Below are positions 1-10,859 of a DNA stretch of 64,000 bases, piece by piece. Numbering within the stretch: position 1 is the stretch's first letter; each line of letters begins with the position of its first letter. The notes beneath the pieces are model-generated. The model made no database searches. It was not told where the DNA came from and was given only the letters and a program-made list of their open reading frames with translations. Both the position numbers and the translations under genes were made by a program. The stretch comes from Massospora cicadina (Eukaryota; Entomophthoromycota; Entomophthoromycetes; Entomophthorales; Entomophthoraceae): positions 124,001 to 188,000 of the forward strand of contig JAKSZP010009289.1 in assembly GCA_022478985.1 (NCBI GenBank). Reading direction: 5' to 3'.

Positions 1-2392
1 TCCGCCATTCATGGTGCACCATATAGGAAATACCCAGGTCCAGACGGCATCCCTTATGAGTTCTATAAGAAGTTAAAGATTTATCCTCCTTGCTGCTTGC
101 CTCTCTTAATCAATGCTTTATGGAAACGCGCCTCCTGCCTGGTGGGCATGAGGCTTTCACTATTACATTATACAAAAAAAGGGAATAAGCTGGACTTGGC
201 CAACTGGCGCCCCATTATTTTCACTAACACAGACACAAAGTTTTATACTAAAAATCATGGCTAACCGTCTAAGGGTTGCTGCTCTCTGCTCTCATTTCCC
301 CTGAACAATTTGGTTTCATGCCAAAAAGGTCGATTTGGGACATTATACACACCGTAGCCAACGTCTGTTAATCCACAGCTTCTGGAGCACTTGTATTTTT
401 AGATAATAGAAGGCCTATGATAGAGTCAATTGGGACTACCTCAGAGCCTGCCTCCACAAGTTCCGCCTCCCCTCTTGCTTCATCAATTGGGTGATGCTGC
501 TAACGGAGTCCGCCACAATGGCTGTGCATGGCCCTGGCTTCCTCATGGATGTAGTCCGCCCTCAAAGGGGACTCCACCAATGGGACCCACTTAGCCCACT
601 CTTGTATAACTTCATCCTTGACCCACTTCTTCAAAATGTGAATGCCCGCCTTACTGGTGTCCATGTGCAAGGTCAGGCACCAGTCAAGATGCTGGCGTTT
701 GCTGATAATTATGTGGTTGGGGTGTCTAACAATCTTGATGTACGCGCACTTGAAGATACTATCCAGGTTTACTCCAGGGTAAGTAGCGCAGCACTTAACG
801 CCTCCAAAACCAAAATTGTTCTCATTGGTCAGTATCAAGCCTCTGGGCCCCAGCACCCTGTTTCCTACCCACCTCTTCAGCTAGCGCAAGAGTTAGCTTG
901 CCCTGCCCATCCCACACAGCCCCACTTGTGCTCCCCGTAATGCCAAGCCAACCGTTGGGCCCGTCCGCCATTTGGGGGTGTGGCTGGACGCAGGAGGGTA
1001 CGCCTCATCAGTGATGGAAAACCATATCCTAGACAACATGACGAAATGCATAGCTTCCCTCAGAGCCCGTCAGACCTCCCTTACAGGCAGGGTATTGCTT
1101 GCCAACTCTATGCTCCTCTCTAAAGTTTGGTTTGGGGCCCACGCCATCGCTTTCTCCCAATTTTTCTTCAAGTCACTGTACGCCCTTCTGCAAGGGTGGC
1201 TTTGGTTGGGCCACCTACCGCCGGTGCGCCTGGACATCATGTTTGGCCCTCGCCATAGTGGTGGTATGGGCCTGCTCAACTTTGAGGCCCATGCTGCCAA
1301 AATTCTTGGCATCTGGATCGCTGCTGTTACTAACACTACGATCTCAGCCCAGAACAGGGCCCACGTGGCCTGCTTTAACTTCTCCTGCGCCCTGGGCCTC
1401 ACAAATCCTACCCACCCCCTCTCTCTGTTAAAGTACCTTGCCTCACATCCTTCTGCAGTGGGCCCACATGGGACATCGCCCCACTTCGAAAGGATCCTCC
1501 TCTCCATGCAGAGCGCTGAGTGGAGAAGTTGTATCTGTGGGCACACCGCCCAGAGAGGTCGTCACACTCCTCAGTTCACCCAGTAAGTACAAAGACTTCC
1601 CATTTTGAACAAAGTGATAATTATGTGACCCCCTACCATGTCAAGGGTGGACTACCTGGACATGATGGACATCCCCTACCCCCTTGACACCCAAGAATCA
1701 ATTTGGAATATGCTTACCGCATGCTTCTGCAACCACATATTTGTTCCCATGTGTGGCGCTGCTTGAGATGGGTATACAGTACTGCCAAACGCTCTTATGC
1801 TTTGCACTCATCCTGTGTTGTGTGTGGCCAGTATGGAACGCTGATTCACCGCCTGGAAAAGTGCCCTCCTTCTAAAGATATATAGCGTGAGGTGCAACGT
1901 CTGCTTCGCCAGGATCAGGCACAGCCCTTCAGCCTGTCAAACGACATGTTCGCTTTATCCATGGTTTCCCCTATTCCGCCCTCCCTCCATGCCTTGGTAT
2001 TTGCAATCAATATGTGGACTATCCACACGATTGTCTTGGATGCATATCAGGCTACACCCCCACCCTTCAAGAAGCTGTAAGCCAGTTCCAGTTGCATTTA
2101 GTGGACCATTTCAAGCGTGGATGTTTGGGTACCTCCCACCACATCGCCGCCAGTTGGTCTCATCCTGGTTCCCAGTTTGGTTTATCATTTCAGACCCATT
2201 CCTACAAACATGCTTGAAAGTGGCGCAAGCCCCTGCACACATGAACCCCCCTCCTTCTCTTGCGTTCCCGCTGGCAACAGGAGATAGCTTTGCTATCTAA
2301 GCCCTCCTCTCACTGAAGTTCCGGTTTTTAGTGTCTTATCAAAAGTGTCCATCCCCTGGTCAGCCTTCCCTGAATAAATTTTAAATTTTAAA
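1..2392 (+). mobile_element. LINE copy A (plus strand): RT domain to 3' end, broken; 5' part lies before the window
   Basis: This is the 3' portion of a non-LTR retrotransposon. The RT opens with GPDGIPYEFYKK (about 34-72), then NWRP, an AYDRVNWDYL block (about 410-442), GDPLSPLLYNF-like QWDPLSPLLYNF (about 570-610) and the catalytic box FADN at 698-709, where the family has FADD. The thumb and C-terminal region follow at 972-1586 (NSMLLSKVWFGAH, HSGGMGLLNFEAHAAKILG). A C-terminal zinc finger of form C-x2-C-x7-H-x4-C (CVVCGQYGTLIHRLEKC) lies at about 1815-1870. No RNase H is seen. Stops and frameshifts near 260, 390, 940 and 1590 break the reading frame. The 3' end is about 2371-2394, an AT tail (GAATAAATTTTAAATTTT) matching the ends of copies B and C. 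It stops inside another LINE copy of the same family facing the other way. Confidence 0.85.
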
Positions 2393-3297
2393 TTCATTAA
2401 CTCTGGGTATTGGGAAATGGTGTGGATATGTGCGCCATCAAAAATAATTTTTGCCAGTTTTACTGGTTCAAACTTATAAAACTCAGAGTAAAAAGTTTCA
2501 AGCTTTGACTGCCACATTGCTGGAGCATCTGCGATGGAGTTGTCCAGCTGCCTCACCTGTATGCAGGCCAAGCTCTGTCATAGTGCGAAGAATTTGCAGA
2601 AAAAGTAGGCGGAGCAAATGTCTCACGCCATGATATATTTTGCATTGTACAGAACACAAACACTGCGTTGGTGTTGTTTTAACAGTGCGTTGATACAAGC
2701 AGACACTTCTGCCACTTTTTGACCCCAAACTGGGTTGTGCCCTGTATGGGCATTAGTATCCAAGTGGTCCATTTCCACTAGAGTGCACTTAATGACTGAC
2801 AAGGCAAGCTGAGATTATCTTAATGAGATGCGGTATGCCTGAAGGATGGTGTTCGCTTTAAAGGCTGACCAGATTGAGAGTGGGTCAGCACTGAACTGTA
2901 TGGTGAACTCTGGTGCCAAAGTTTTGGTGTCCACTCACTCTGAAAACTTGGGTGACGTGATCTCAGCCAGTCAAAGGTTGCACCACATCTGCACCTTTTC
3001 CCCTGGGCATGATAAATTGAAAAGAAATTGACACCATCCTATGGTGAAAGAAATTAATTTTTGTCATTGTAAAATGCACAATCTGGGGTTCAAAGTTCAC
3101 TGGGCAAGAATACTGTCAATGCGGGACATAGACCTCAACTGACCGCTTTGCACATGAGGATGGGACATGTTTTGTAGCAGCAGTGCATGTTTGTGGAGAA
3201 TACCATAATGCTCTAAGGTGGCTTTGAGAACATGTTTTTCAACCTGCCCCTGCGGGGGTAGGCGTTGAGGCCAGCGTTCAGTGATTGGGTTGGCCCA

Positions 3298-3928
3298 TCA
3301 GTTCAAGTCGCCCACCAAAAATGGTTCAGGTGGAAGTGGGAGGGAAGTTATGGCTGTTGGAAATTCTGGTGAGCTCACGCAAAGGTTGGAGTCACAAACA
3401 TTAATGATAGCGTGCACTTCGTTGTACCATGAAAATGACTTTACCTGATCATGATCACCGATATATGAACCTTGGGAAACTAATTTAAAACTATGAGATG
3501 CGCATATAAGCACCCCACAGTGCAGTGACCAAAATGAAAGGGAGGGGAGGAGCATGGTTGCCAATGTCCTTTGCAATGTGTGGACAGTGGGTTTCCTGAA
3601 TTGCCAGGATGTCCACCGGTAAATTATTTTTTAAAAAACCCAGGTTTCTAGCCTGAGACAGTTTGCCTTGAGTCCAGCGATGTTCAATTTCCCTATATTG
3701 AAGGAGACCCCAATTGCACCTAAGGTGCAATAAGAAGTGCTCCCTTGCCCATGCCTTCCTTCGCCTCATTTTCAAGACACTCCTTGGTAGCTTTACATGT
3801 GTTGGACAAAACTGAATCATAATTGTCTTTAGGGGCAATATTGGTTTTTTAGATTCATCATTTTTGGATTTTGACTTCTGCCGTGTTTTTATAATGAGGT
3901 ACTCTTGCGTTGTACCATTGTGGGTCAA
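3298..3928 (-). pseudogene. APE endonuclease domain of LINE copy A2 (broken)
   Basis: Two overlapping minus-strand frames cover the endonuclease core. The first ends ...LPVDILAIQETHCPHIAKD, the classic metal-binding E of APE-like nucleases within QETH. The second holds CGVLICASHSFKL and the distal GDLN motif. The frame change falls between them, near 3500-3570. In the active enzyme this domain would nick target DNA to prime reverse transcription. The matching regions of copies B (about 19010-17900) and C (about 62300-61000) are similarly broken. Confidence 0.75.
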
Positions 3929-4079
3929 TTTAAACTTAGGGAAGGTTGGGTTGGGAGAATAAGCTTTTATAAATAAATATTAACTTTGCACGTGTGAAAC
4001 CAACTCAAACACCTGGTCCGCAGGTTGTTGTGCCCAGTTTGATTGGGGAGAAAATTATTAAGCTGTAGCTGCGAATGAC

Positions 4080-5144
4080 TCAATGTAGGCTTAGGTTTGG
4101 GCTGGCGGGATCATGGACGCTTCTAAAGCCGCTGGCTTGACCGTGCTCTATGGGCTTATTTGGCCTTTTTGTGCTCGTGTTGGTACACAGGTTTTTCCTG
4201 AATGTAACACCCCTGCGCCCCCATGGAAAGGTGACATTGGTGTCAATTGCAGGTTTGTAATGGGAGGCAGCGCTTACCATTGCATCTTGGAGGATCTCTT
4301 GATGAGTGATGTTTTCTCTGGAAGGCCAGGTGTGTGCCTTATGGCTAAAAGCATGACAATAGGTGCAGCTAGGGGGTGCACTATCTACAGTATCATGGAA
4401 TGGGCGGGTGTCTTGCCCAGCAATATTATGCACTGCAGTGTGTGGAATTTTGGGTCAAGTCTTCCATGATGACTGCAGATTGGTTGATTACGCAATTGCT
4501 TTGCCTGTGCTAAGCTCCAGCGTAAGCATGAAGCGCTGAATTTTAAGATAGTTATTTCCTTTAACTTTTTAATCTGTCCAAGAGGTAACGTTTGAGTAAA
4601 GTACATCTCACCGTTGTAAGAGAAAGCAAAAGTACAAAAAGTGAGTAGACTTGGCCATTGAGTGCACTTTGTTTTGACCACCTGAAGACCATCTAGGTGA
4701 TCAGCTACCACACGCACCTGAGCACCTTTGTCCGTTGTTTATGAAGCTTTTAAAACCATGTTATAGCCAACCCCATGTCATAGAATGAGGCGCAATGTGC
4801 ACGACAGTTGGGAAGTGTTTGTGTACATTGCCACAGATGTTCTCCCAAAGTGCCATCAAATAATATATAATAATAACTTGGAGCCCATGATCCACTGATG
4901 ACAGGGGCTGAGAATGCGGAGTTTTGATGTATTTGTTGCATTTTGTTTGCCAAGCTAAAATATCCAGTGAGATAATCACCACCACTTTCTTAGTTTTGTC
5001 CTGGCGACCATTGTCTCCAGGGCGTTTTCTAACTTTGGACGGTGTAAAAACCAATCCTGTGCCTTTTATAACGCTAGCCAAACCTCTACACAACATTGGG
5101 TTCTTACTAATCTCCTCGTAGAGATTATTAAACTTACCTGTCAT
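4080..5144 (-). pseudogene. ORF1 (RRM-like plus CCHC knuckle) of LINE copy A2
   Basis: Encodes the nucleic-acid-binding ORF1 protein in at least three frames. The N-terminal piece begins MTGKFNNLYEEIS and aligns with GKLINLFEEIS in copy C. The middle piece (about 4717-4385) resembles an RRM-like segment with WSLAQAKQLR. The C-terminal piece holds the zinc knuckle with Cys at positions 1 and 4 and His at 9, but Trp at 14. Copy B keeps the last Cys but has Leu at 9, so the two damaged copies together imply an ancestral C-x2-C-x4-H-x4-C. Confidence 0.7.
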
Positions 5145-5188
5145 GAATCAAATTGGTTGCAATAAGTGATTGCAATGAGAAAGAAAAG

Positions 5189-5504
5189 ATACGACATTTA
5201 ATATAAGTTAGTAGCTATTAGTAAGGCGTTAGTTAGATTTTAACTGATTGATATCCCCTAGTTCTGAATAGTAGGGTGCAAATATATTGATTTTTCTTTC
5301 AATTAATTTACCCAATTTTGATGACTTTATTAAGTTATGTTTCATTTGTGCTCCTTATTCAATTAAATTGATATATTCAATCATTCATCCAAATTAATAA
5401 GCTTTGGTCTGAATCTAGATAGCTTTTCAAATAATTTTGTTTATTGTCAATTACTAATAAATATAATTAATAAAGTTATATAGTGATCATTAGGATTTAC
5501 TAGT
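5189..5504. other. AT-rich stretch with no recognised gene
   Basis: Follows the 5' end of LINE copy A2. I see no coding signal. It may belong to the LTR-like repeat that follows, but I could not align it convincingly. Confidence 0.4.
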
Positions 5505-7385
5505 GACTGATGCTAAGGAAAAAACTCCATTTCTGTTAGCAACTAATGCTAATGATCTTGATAAGTGGGCATTAATTTCCATTTGTTGCCTAGTGTTTAG
5601 AATTACCATCGATTGTGCTAAGAATATCTGATATTTTATATTATATATATTCATTAAGATTTACAGGCAATCAATTCCATATAAACATAAATAATAAATG
5701 ACAGCAATCAGTGCAAAGGTTTTTTGGGTAAAGTTTGCCAGTAAAGGATGCTGATGGTTATTGATAGACGGGGATTGCCATTTGACGCCTAAGTATAATT
5801 ACATTGAGTTCCCTTTTATTAAGATCTCTTGCCTTTTTTATTATTGTGAGAGTTTATATACATGTACAGGTGGGCTAAATATCCCCAAGATTTAGGTGCT
5901 GGGTGAGTGCACCTAGGAAATGGTCAGCGCCACCACTCCAATACTTGGAACTATAAGGAACCTTACATGGACTTATTGACTGAATGCCAAAAAATGAGGG
6001 ATTGAGGGTGAGTAAACTTGAGGAGAATGACTAGAAAGAGCTGCGCCGCCTAAGTGGGTGTAGGGCTCTGAGTCTCCTGAGGTGGTTGTTAATTAACCAA
6101 GGTGAAGTTGTTGGCTATGTCATAGTTTGGAATTGCAGAGAAAACTTGTAGTGAAAGGTAGACGATGAAGGCATAAAAGAAATGGTCAGCAGTCTTTATA
6201 CTGTTTCCCTAAAATAGTAGTGTTCAACTCGCATATTGCAAAGGTTTCAAAATTGGTGCTCACTATGGTGGCTCTGGTAGTGTGCTGCTTGACTATCTGG
6301 AAGCAAAATTTTTAAAATTGTTAGGAGTTGCTTTGGCCTTTGTTTCTTTGGTGCTAACATTCTGACTTTATACTTGTGGCACTGTAGTCAAATTTTGTGA
6401 GCTTGAGTCCCATCCATCACTTTTTGTTACTAACGCCTCATGAAGATGGTGGTTAGCACCAAGGACCTTTCTGCCATCACGTTAATATTGTTTTGTCCTG
6501 CCAAGAGAGCAGGAGTCGCACAGGAAGAATACCATTTGGTTATGTTGGATATATTTTGGGATTGATTCATATTAATTTTTCCCTAGTTTCTAAAGCTAGG
6601 TTTTAAATATTCATGCTTGGCTGCCATTTATTTTACCTAATTTTAAGAGTTTATTGATGTTAAGTTCTAATTTTTTATTCTTTTTCAATCAGAATGATCA
6701 ATTTTAATAGTTCAGTCAATATTAGTCATCAAGCAAACTCAATAAATCTAAAGTTGTTTTTATTCCTAGAGATTAATTCTAAGATAATCAACTATTTTAA
6801 AACAGTATTTGATATAAATTACAAGCGACTGACGCCAAGGGTAATCCAATTAAGCCTGCTTGTAATTGCTACCAATAATTTTTTGATAGGTGGGCATTCA
6901 ATTGTCATTTGTCACTAAAGTATAAATGCCATGAATTCCCTCTTAATAAAGCCTTTCCTTTCATCTAGTTTTTTGTGAGAGTTTTTGTGCATGTAAGATT
7001 GGACTAGAGATCCAAAAGTCTTAGGTTCTGAGTGAGTGCATATAGGAAGTAGAGGGCTTTAAACCAATACCTGGAGCTACAAGGAACCCCGATTGGACTT
7101 ACTGACTGGATACCAATAATGATGGATTGAGGGAGAGAGGCCCTGAGGTGAATACTAGACAGAGCCAGGCCGCCCAGGTGGATGTAGGGCTCTGGGCCTC
7201 CCAGGGGTAGTTACTTTATAAGACGAAGATTTTGGATATGCTATAGCGTGAAGTTGCTTCAAAAACTTGCAGTGAAAGGTAGACATTGAAGGAAAAGTGC
7301 AAGGTTCTGCAGTCATCTTACTGTTGGCCTGGAACACCATTAGAGCTCTAAATGTGCGGATTTCATAATTTGCAACAGATGTCTG
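5505..7385 (+). mobile_element. Small LTR-type element: two diverged direct repeats around a non-coding interior
   Basis: Bases 5741-6240 and about 6825-7378 align along their length. Shared blocks are the region before CCTTTTATTAAG/CCTCTTAATAAAG, then GTGAGAGTTT...CATGTA, ...GGGCTCTG.GCCTCC and CTTG(T/C)AGTGAAAGGTAGAC. Both copies end in TTGCA. A third partial match (AGTGACTGATGCTAAGG..., 5505-5605) aligns with 6825-6920. The spacer at 6241-6820 has no coding signal and opens with a possible primer-binding site, TGGTGCTCACTATGGTGG (about 6254-6271). This fits a terminal-repeat element too small to code for itself, or two LTRs left after loss of the interior. TG/CA ends and a target duplication could not be fixed. 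Confidence 0.55.
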
Positions 7386-7631
7386 ATAGTAAATCGATGT
7401 AAATTAATATAAAGAGGCACAGTTGATAGGCATAGGTAGTCATAGGTAGTACCCATATTCATAGAAGTTGTGAGTGGAGCAGCAGTGAGATCTATAAGAT
7501 TATATAGTAATACTGATAGAGTTCATTTTATATTTCTGGTCAAACCCAATTCACAAAAAAGTACATTTTTTGGCTATAGTTCAACCCTTTTTAGTTTTAA
7601 AAGAATGCTTGACTACGTTTCTAAGTAGGAC
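7386..7631. other. AT-rich spacer with a short tandem duplication
   Basis: No gene is seen. At about 7429-7450 the sequence GCATAGGTAGT is tandemly repeated as CATAGGTAGT, a small local duplication. Confidence 0.5.
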
Positions 7632-7652
7632 TTTTTTTTAGTACTAGATGGT
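7632..7652 (-). mobile_element. Micro-insert 1: T8 + AGTACTAGATGGT
   Basis: Carries the same core as the micro-inserts at 24392, 54123 and 59562. Read on the minus strand it is ACCATCTAGTACT followed by eight A. I see no clear target-site duplication: AAGTAGGAC before and AATGGGGAC after share only 6 of 9 bases. This copy rests on sequence identity to the others. Confidence 0.55.
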
Positions 7653-9250
7653 CCCAATGGGGACAGTGCTTTCATCTAGGAAGAGGCAGTATCTTGGGAA
7701 TATGCTTGAGGTTGAAGCGCATCTACTTATCTCTGCAGATTGTTAAAATCGTCAAATATTAAATATACATGTTTGTGGGCGGCACTGAGAGCTGATTTTG
7801 TGGTGATGAGTTGGTTTAATTGGCGTAATTCGTTTTATAAAGCAGTATTGGCAGTTTGGAGGTTGAGTGATGTTGTTTGGTGGTGATCATTTTTTGCTCC
7901 AATCCATGTACCAAAGCATGTAGAGTTTCCAAGGTCCCAAGACAATTGTGATGAACAAGTAAGGAAACTTTGGGAGAGAGGGAAAATTTATCCTAAGTAA
8001 GTTTTACTCCTTGGGCGACACATATTATTTGGAAATCAAGATTTTTTATTTTTTGTATTAATGCCTGGAGGCGTTTATTAGTGATTCCAGGGTCACCACT
8101 GAGTCCTGAAGGACCTCTGGGCCCAGAAGGTCCCCTTCCTCCATCATGTCCATCATGACCAGGGGGCCCTCTTGTACTATCCTGTCCATCATGACCAGAG
8201 AATCCTTGTTCACATTCACGTCCATCAAAACTGGGAAGTCCATGCTACCAGGCCCTCCTTGAAGCCCGGAGTTATAAAAACTATTCTGGCCTTCCCTTAA
8301 TTTGTAGATCATTTCCTCCAAGGTTTGGAGGCGTTTATTAATAAAGGTGATAAAGTTATCATGCTCAGAGCGTACTTCACGGGTACAATCTATGACTTGA
8401 TTATGGATAACAACCTCTAGTTGACTAAAATAAGTTGTGAGTTTCATCTGAACAAAACTCATGAATCCTTGATCCAAGTGGGTGAGCTCATCTTTTATTT
8501 CATTAATAAACTGCCAATTTTCTAAAATAGCGGTTCAGCTTTCATTGCCAAACTGGGAGGCAGATTGGTAGAGTAGGAGAAGATGCAAATGTATGGTATT
8601 TGATAGCTGCAAGTGGTGGAGTAATTCTTGATGATGAAAAACTTGCTACTTGAAGTAAATGGTATAAAGTGGGATGGACAAAATTGATGCAGATACCGTT
8701 CCTTACGACCAGCTTCAACTTGTTTTATATCAAGCAAGGAACTTGGAGCTAAGATCATTATGGGAGATGGCATGGCAAGAACCCTTCTTCTATTGGCTTG
8801 GCCCCCAGGGACAAAGGCCCCAGATAAGAGGAGCTGGAGAGCTTCAGCAATGTCGGATAGTTGTAATCTGTATAGTCTAACAGATGGAGCATGTAGGGTC
8901 ACTTCCATAGAAGGGGGAAAGAGAATATTGCAGTTGATCAAAGTATTATTAACCTTCATACTAATAGCCCAGTCGCTAAGAGGGCGGCTTCATGATCTGA
9001 AGAGTTTTCCAAAAACATAAACATTAGTATCCGTACTGTTTTTGTTATTATTTTTATAATTTTCACCATGAACTTGGGGTGCAACCTGGCAAGGAGCACC
9101 AGTATTGTTGGGATCACCAGTTGATACAATGGATCCTTTGTTGTTTGTTAGCCAGTTGACCCAAAGCCTGAGAGTGTTAGATACTTACCTCGGTTGCTTT
9201 TCTCTGTTGAGAAGTCTTATTGATCCAGATATCAAGTCTGGAGAAGCAAA
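7650..9250 (-). pseudogene. Coiled-coil plus collagen-like protein gene relic, function unknown
   Basis: On the minus strand, coherent protein sequence runs from about 9245 to 7750 through a few frame breaks. Segments in order: a hydrophilic start (WINKTSQQRKATE); an Asn-rich linker (NYKNNNKNSTDTNVYVFG); one in-frame TGA (about 8995) then SDWAISMKVNNTLINCNIL and LSDIAEALQLLLSGAFVPGG; a heptad-like coiled coil (about 8520-8280, e.g. NFITFINKRLQTLEEMIYKL); then, after one frameshift, about 15 Gly-X-Y triplets (8085-8225, including GPPGHDGHDGGRGPSGPRG); and a C-terminal helix (NKRLQALIQKIKNLDF). Upstream (9400-9250) has TATATA-like sequence. I recognise no family. It could be a Gag-like ORF, since some fungal gypsy Gags are Gly/Pro-rich, or a captured structural protein. 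Confidence 0.5.
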
Positions 9251-9269
9251 ATTCAAGTAGATAAATTTT

Positions 9270-10025
9270 TTACTTGAAAATTGCAAAAAGGAGAAAAAGT
9301 GTAAAGTTTATTAGCTTAATACCAGATATATAAGGTAGTCAGGGAGGCGTCTCGGGGTAAACTTAAACAGTCCAAGATTAGAACTAAAATAAACGAATCA
9401 GTGATTCAGTGGCAGCCCAATTATTTCAGTTGAATTGCTTGTGCTCCTCTCATGGCTTGGGTTGAACCCCGAGGTTGAGTAGCTCTGAGGAAGCATGATT
9501 CAACCATTTCATTCAAAGTTGATTTTTGACTTTGATAATTGTTGACTTTTTGTCAGAGATTATCCTGAATAGAAGTTTAGGCTTTTTTTCAGATCAGGAT
9601 CATTTTCTACCATCTGACGCATCTGAATCTGCCATTTGGGTAGAAATCTTACACAGACTCTGTCTGAAAACTTCCTTGAAATCTGGTCTTGCCTCAAATA
9701 ACACTTGGAGTTAGGCGACTCTGAATCTATTCACCAAATAAAGACTACTGAATCATACTCTGTCTACTTATGCTAATATTGCTGTCAATAAGGTCCATAA
9801 TTGGGTTATTATTAACAGTGGCTCTCCTTTAAATATCGTCAGCACTATGTTGGTAAAGAAGTTAGGATTAGCTCTGTATGTTGCCGATGATCAAGAATAT
9901 GGCACTGTGGGAACACATATCACTAGAGCACTTGGGTCATATAGTGCTCTACCTATAAGGTTTGATCTATAGTAGTCTCACCTTCAGCTATAGTTCTGCC
10001 TAATCAGAACTATGAGGTCCTTATT
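9270..10025 (+). mobile_element. Gypsy element G3, first part: gag remnant and protease, cut by LINE copy B
   Basis: The clear part is a retropepsin-like domain at about 9780-10020: VHNWVIINSGSPLNIVSTM, LVKKLGLA, then PSAIVLPNQNYEVLI. The active-site triad reads NSG instead of DSG. Upstream (9480-9760) there is weak Gag-like sequence with many stops. The frame breaks inside NYEVLI at the LINE insertion and resumes at 20597 as VLIDTTLMRRYGVI, where the expected next protease segment lies. This join shows that the two pieces were one element. Confidence 0.75.
10013..10025. repeat. Target-site duplication of LINE copy B, left copy (TGAGGTCCTTATT)
   Basis: Identical 13-mer to 20597-20609. It lies in the G3 protease and brackets the whole LINE plus the chromovirus nested in it. 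Confidence 0.85.
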
Positions 10026-10854
10026 AGTTTAAATTTTTATTTTGGAAGGCCAACCAGGGAACGGGCACTGCTGATATGTAACTAAAAGAACTAATATCAG
10101 CAAAAGGCACCCCAGAGAAGTTAGCACTTCTCCTGTTGCCAGAGGGAACGCCAAGTAAAGGAAGGGAGGTATTGTGAGTAAAGGCTTGGCCACTATTGAG
10201 AACGTATGAAGAAAAGGATCTGAAGTGATGAACCAAACCAGAAACCAGGATGAGACCAACTGATGGCGATGTGATGGGAGGTACCCAAACAATTATGCTT
10301 GAAAGTGAAACATGAGGTGCGAATGGAATTGGCGTACAGCTTCCTGAAGGGTGAGAGTATAGCCTTAAAATGGCATCCAAGACAACCGTGTGGATAGTCT
10401 ACATGCGATTGCAACCACTATAGCTTAGAGGGATGGTGAAATAGGGAAATCAAGGAAAAGGAGAAGATGTTCTTTGATAGGCTGGAGATCTGTGTATGAT
10501 CCTGGCAAAAGTGACGTTGAACTACACACCAGATCGCTTTTTTATGGTGTGCACTCTTCCATGCGGTGAACCAAAGTCCCAAACTGGTCACACACAACAC
10601 ATGAAGAGTGTGATGAATTGGAACACTCGGCAGTATGGTATACCCATTTCAAGCAGTGGCACACATGGGAACTAATATGTGGCTGCAGGAGAGGGTGATG
10701 GGCGTACTTCCAAATGGCTTTTTGGGTATCAAGGGATAGGTAATGCCCAACATGTCCAGATAATCCACCCTGGCCATGATAGGGGACCTCATTGGCTTCA
10801 AATTGTTCAGAATGGCTTGGCCTTGTACTTGCTGTATGAAGTGGGGAATAGACC
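10026..10854 (-). mobile_element. LINE copy B, 3' part (zinc finger and 3' UTR)
   Basis: Minus-strand 3' end of the same LINE family as copies A and C. The 3' terminus at about 10026-10050 reads, on the minus strand, GGCCTTCC followed by AAAATAAAAATTTAAACT. The C-terminal zinc finger CVVCDQFGTLVHRMEECTP is kept at about 10550-10610, with all C-x2-C...H...C ligands. The stretch KAIWKYAHHPLLQPHISSHV matches copy C (58835-59134). The copy is interrupted at 10855 by the chromovirus and resumes at 16214. Confidence 0.85.
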
Positions 10855-10859
10855 GACCC
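10855..10859. repeat. 5-bp target-site duplication of the chromovirus, left (GACCC)
   Basis: Matches GACCC at 16214-16218. In the uninterrupted LINE copy C the site is a single GACCCCTCTGGG. Five bases is the usual duplication length for Ty3/gypsy integrases. Confidence 0.7.

Larger units (their letters stand above)
2393..5188 (-). mobile_element. LINE copy A2 (minus strand): ORF1 and endonuclease, interrupted by copy A
   Basis: Read on the minus strand, this is the 5' half of the same LINE family. Its 5' end (about 5188) matches those of copy B (20596) and copy C (63768), so the 5' end looks complete. ORF1 (about 5144-4080) has an RRM-like stretch and a zinc knuckle CTYCHAFSHKAHTW, with W in place of the last Cys. 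The APE-type endonuclease (about 3990-2400) has ILAIQETH (3587-3610) and the downstream FLVGDLN motif near 3300, both typical of LINE endonucleases. At about 2393 the sequence changes abruptly to the tail of copy A. In copy C the matching sequence (61000 to 60960) runs on into the EN-RT linker. The rest of A2, including its RT, should lie before base 1. Frames are broken in several places. Confidence 0.8.

Noticed and set aside
1..5188. Twin-primed (5'-inverted) single LINE insertion
   Set aside because: Twin priming puts the inverted 5' part upstream, giving divergent halves. Here the halves converge and meet at a 3' tail, so two separate copies are more likely.
6694..6918. 74-codon plus-strand open frame
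   Set aside because: It lies across the left part of an LTR-like repeat and its equivalent in the other repeat copy is not open.
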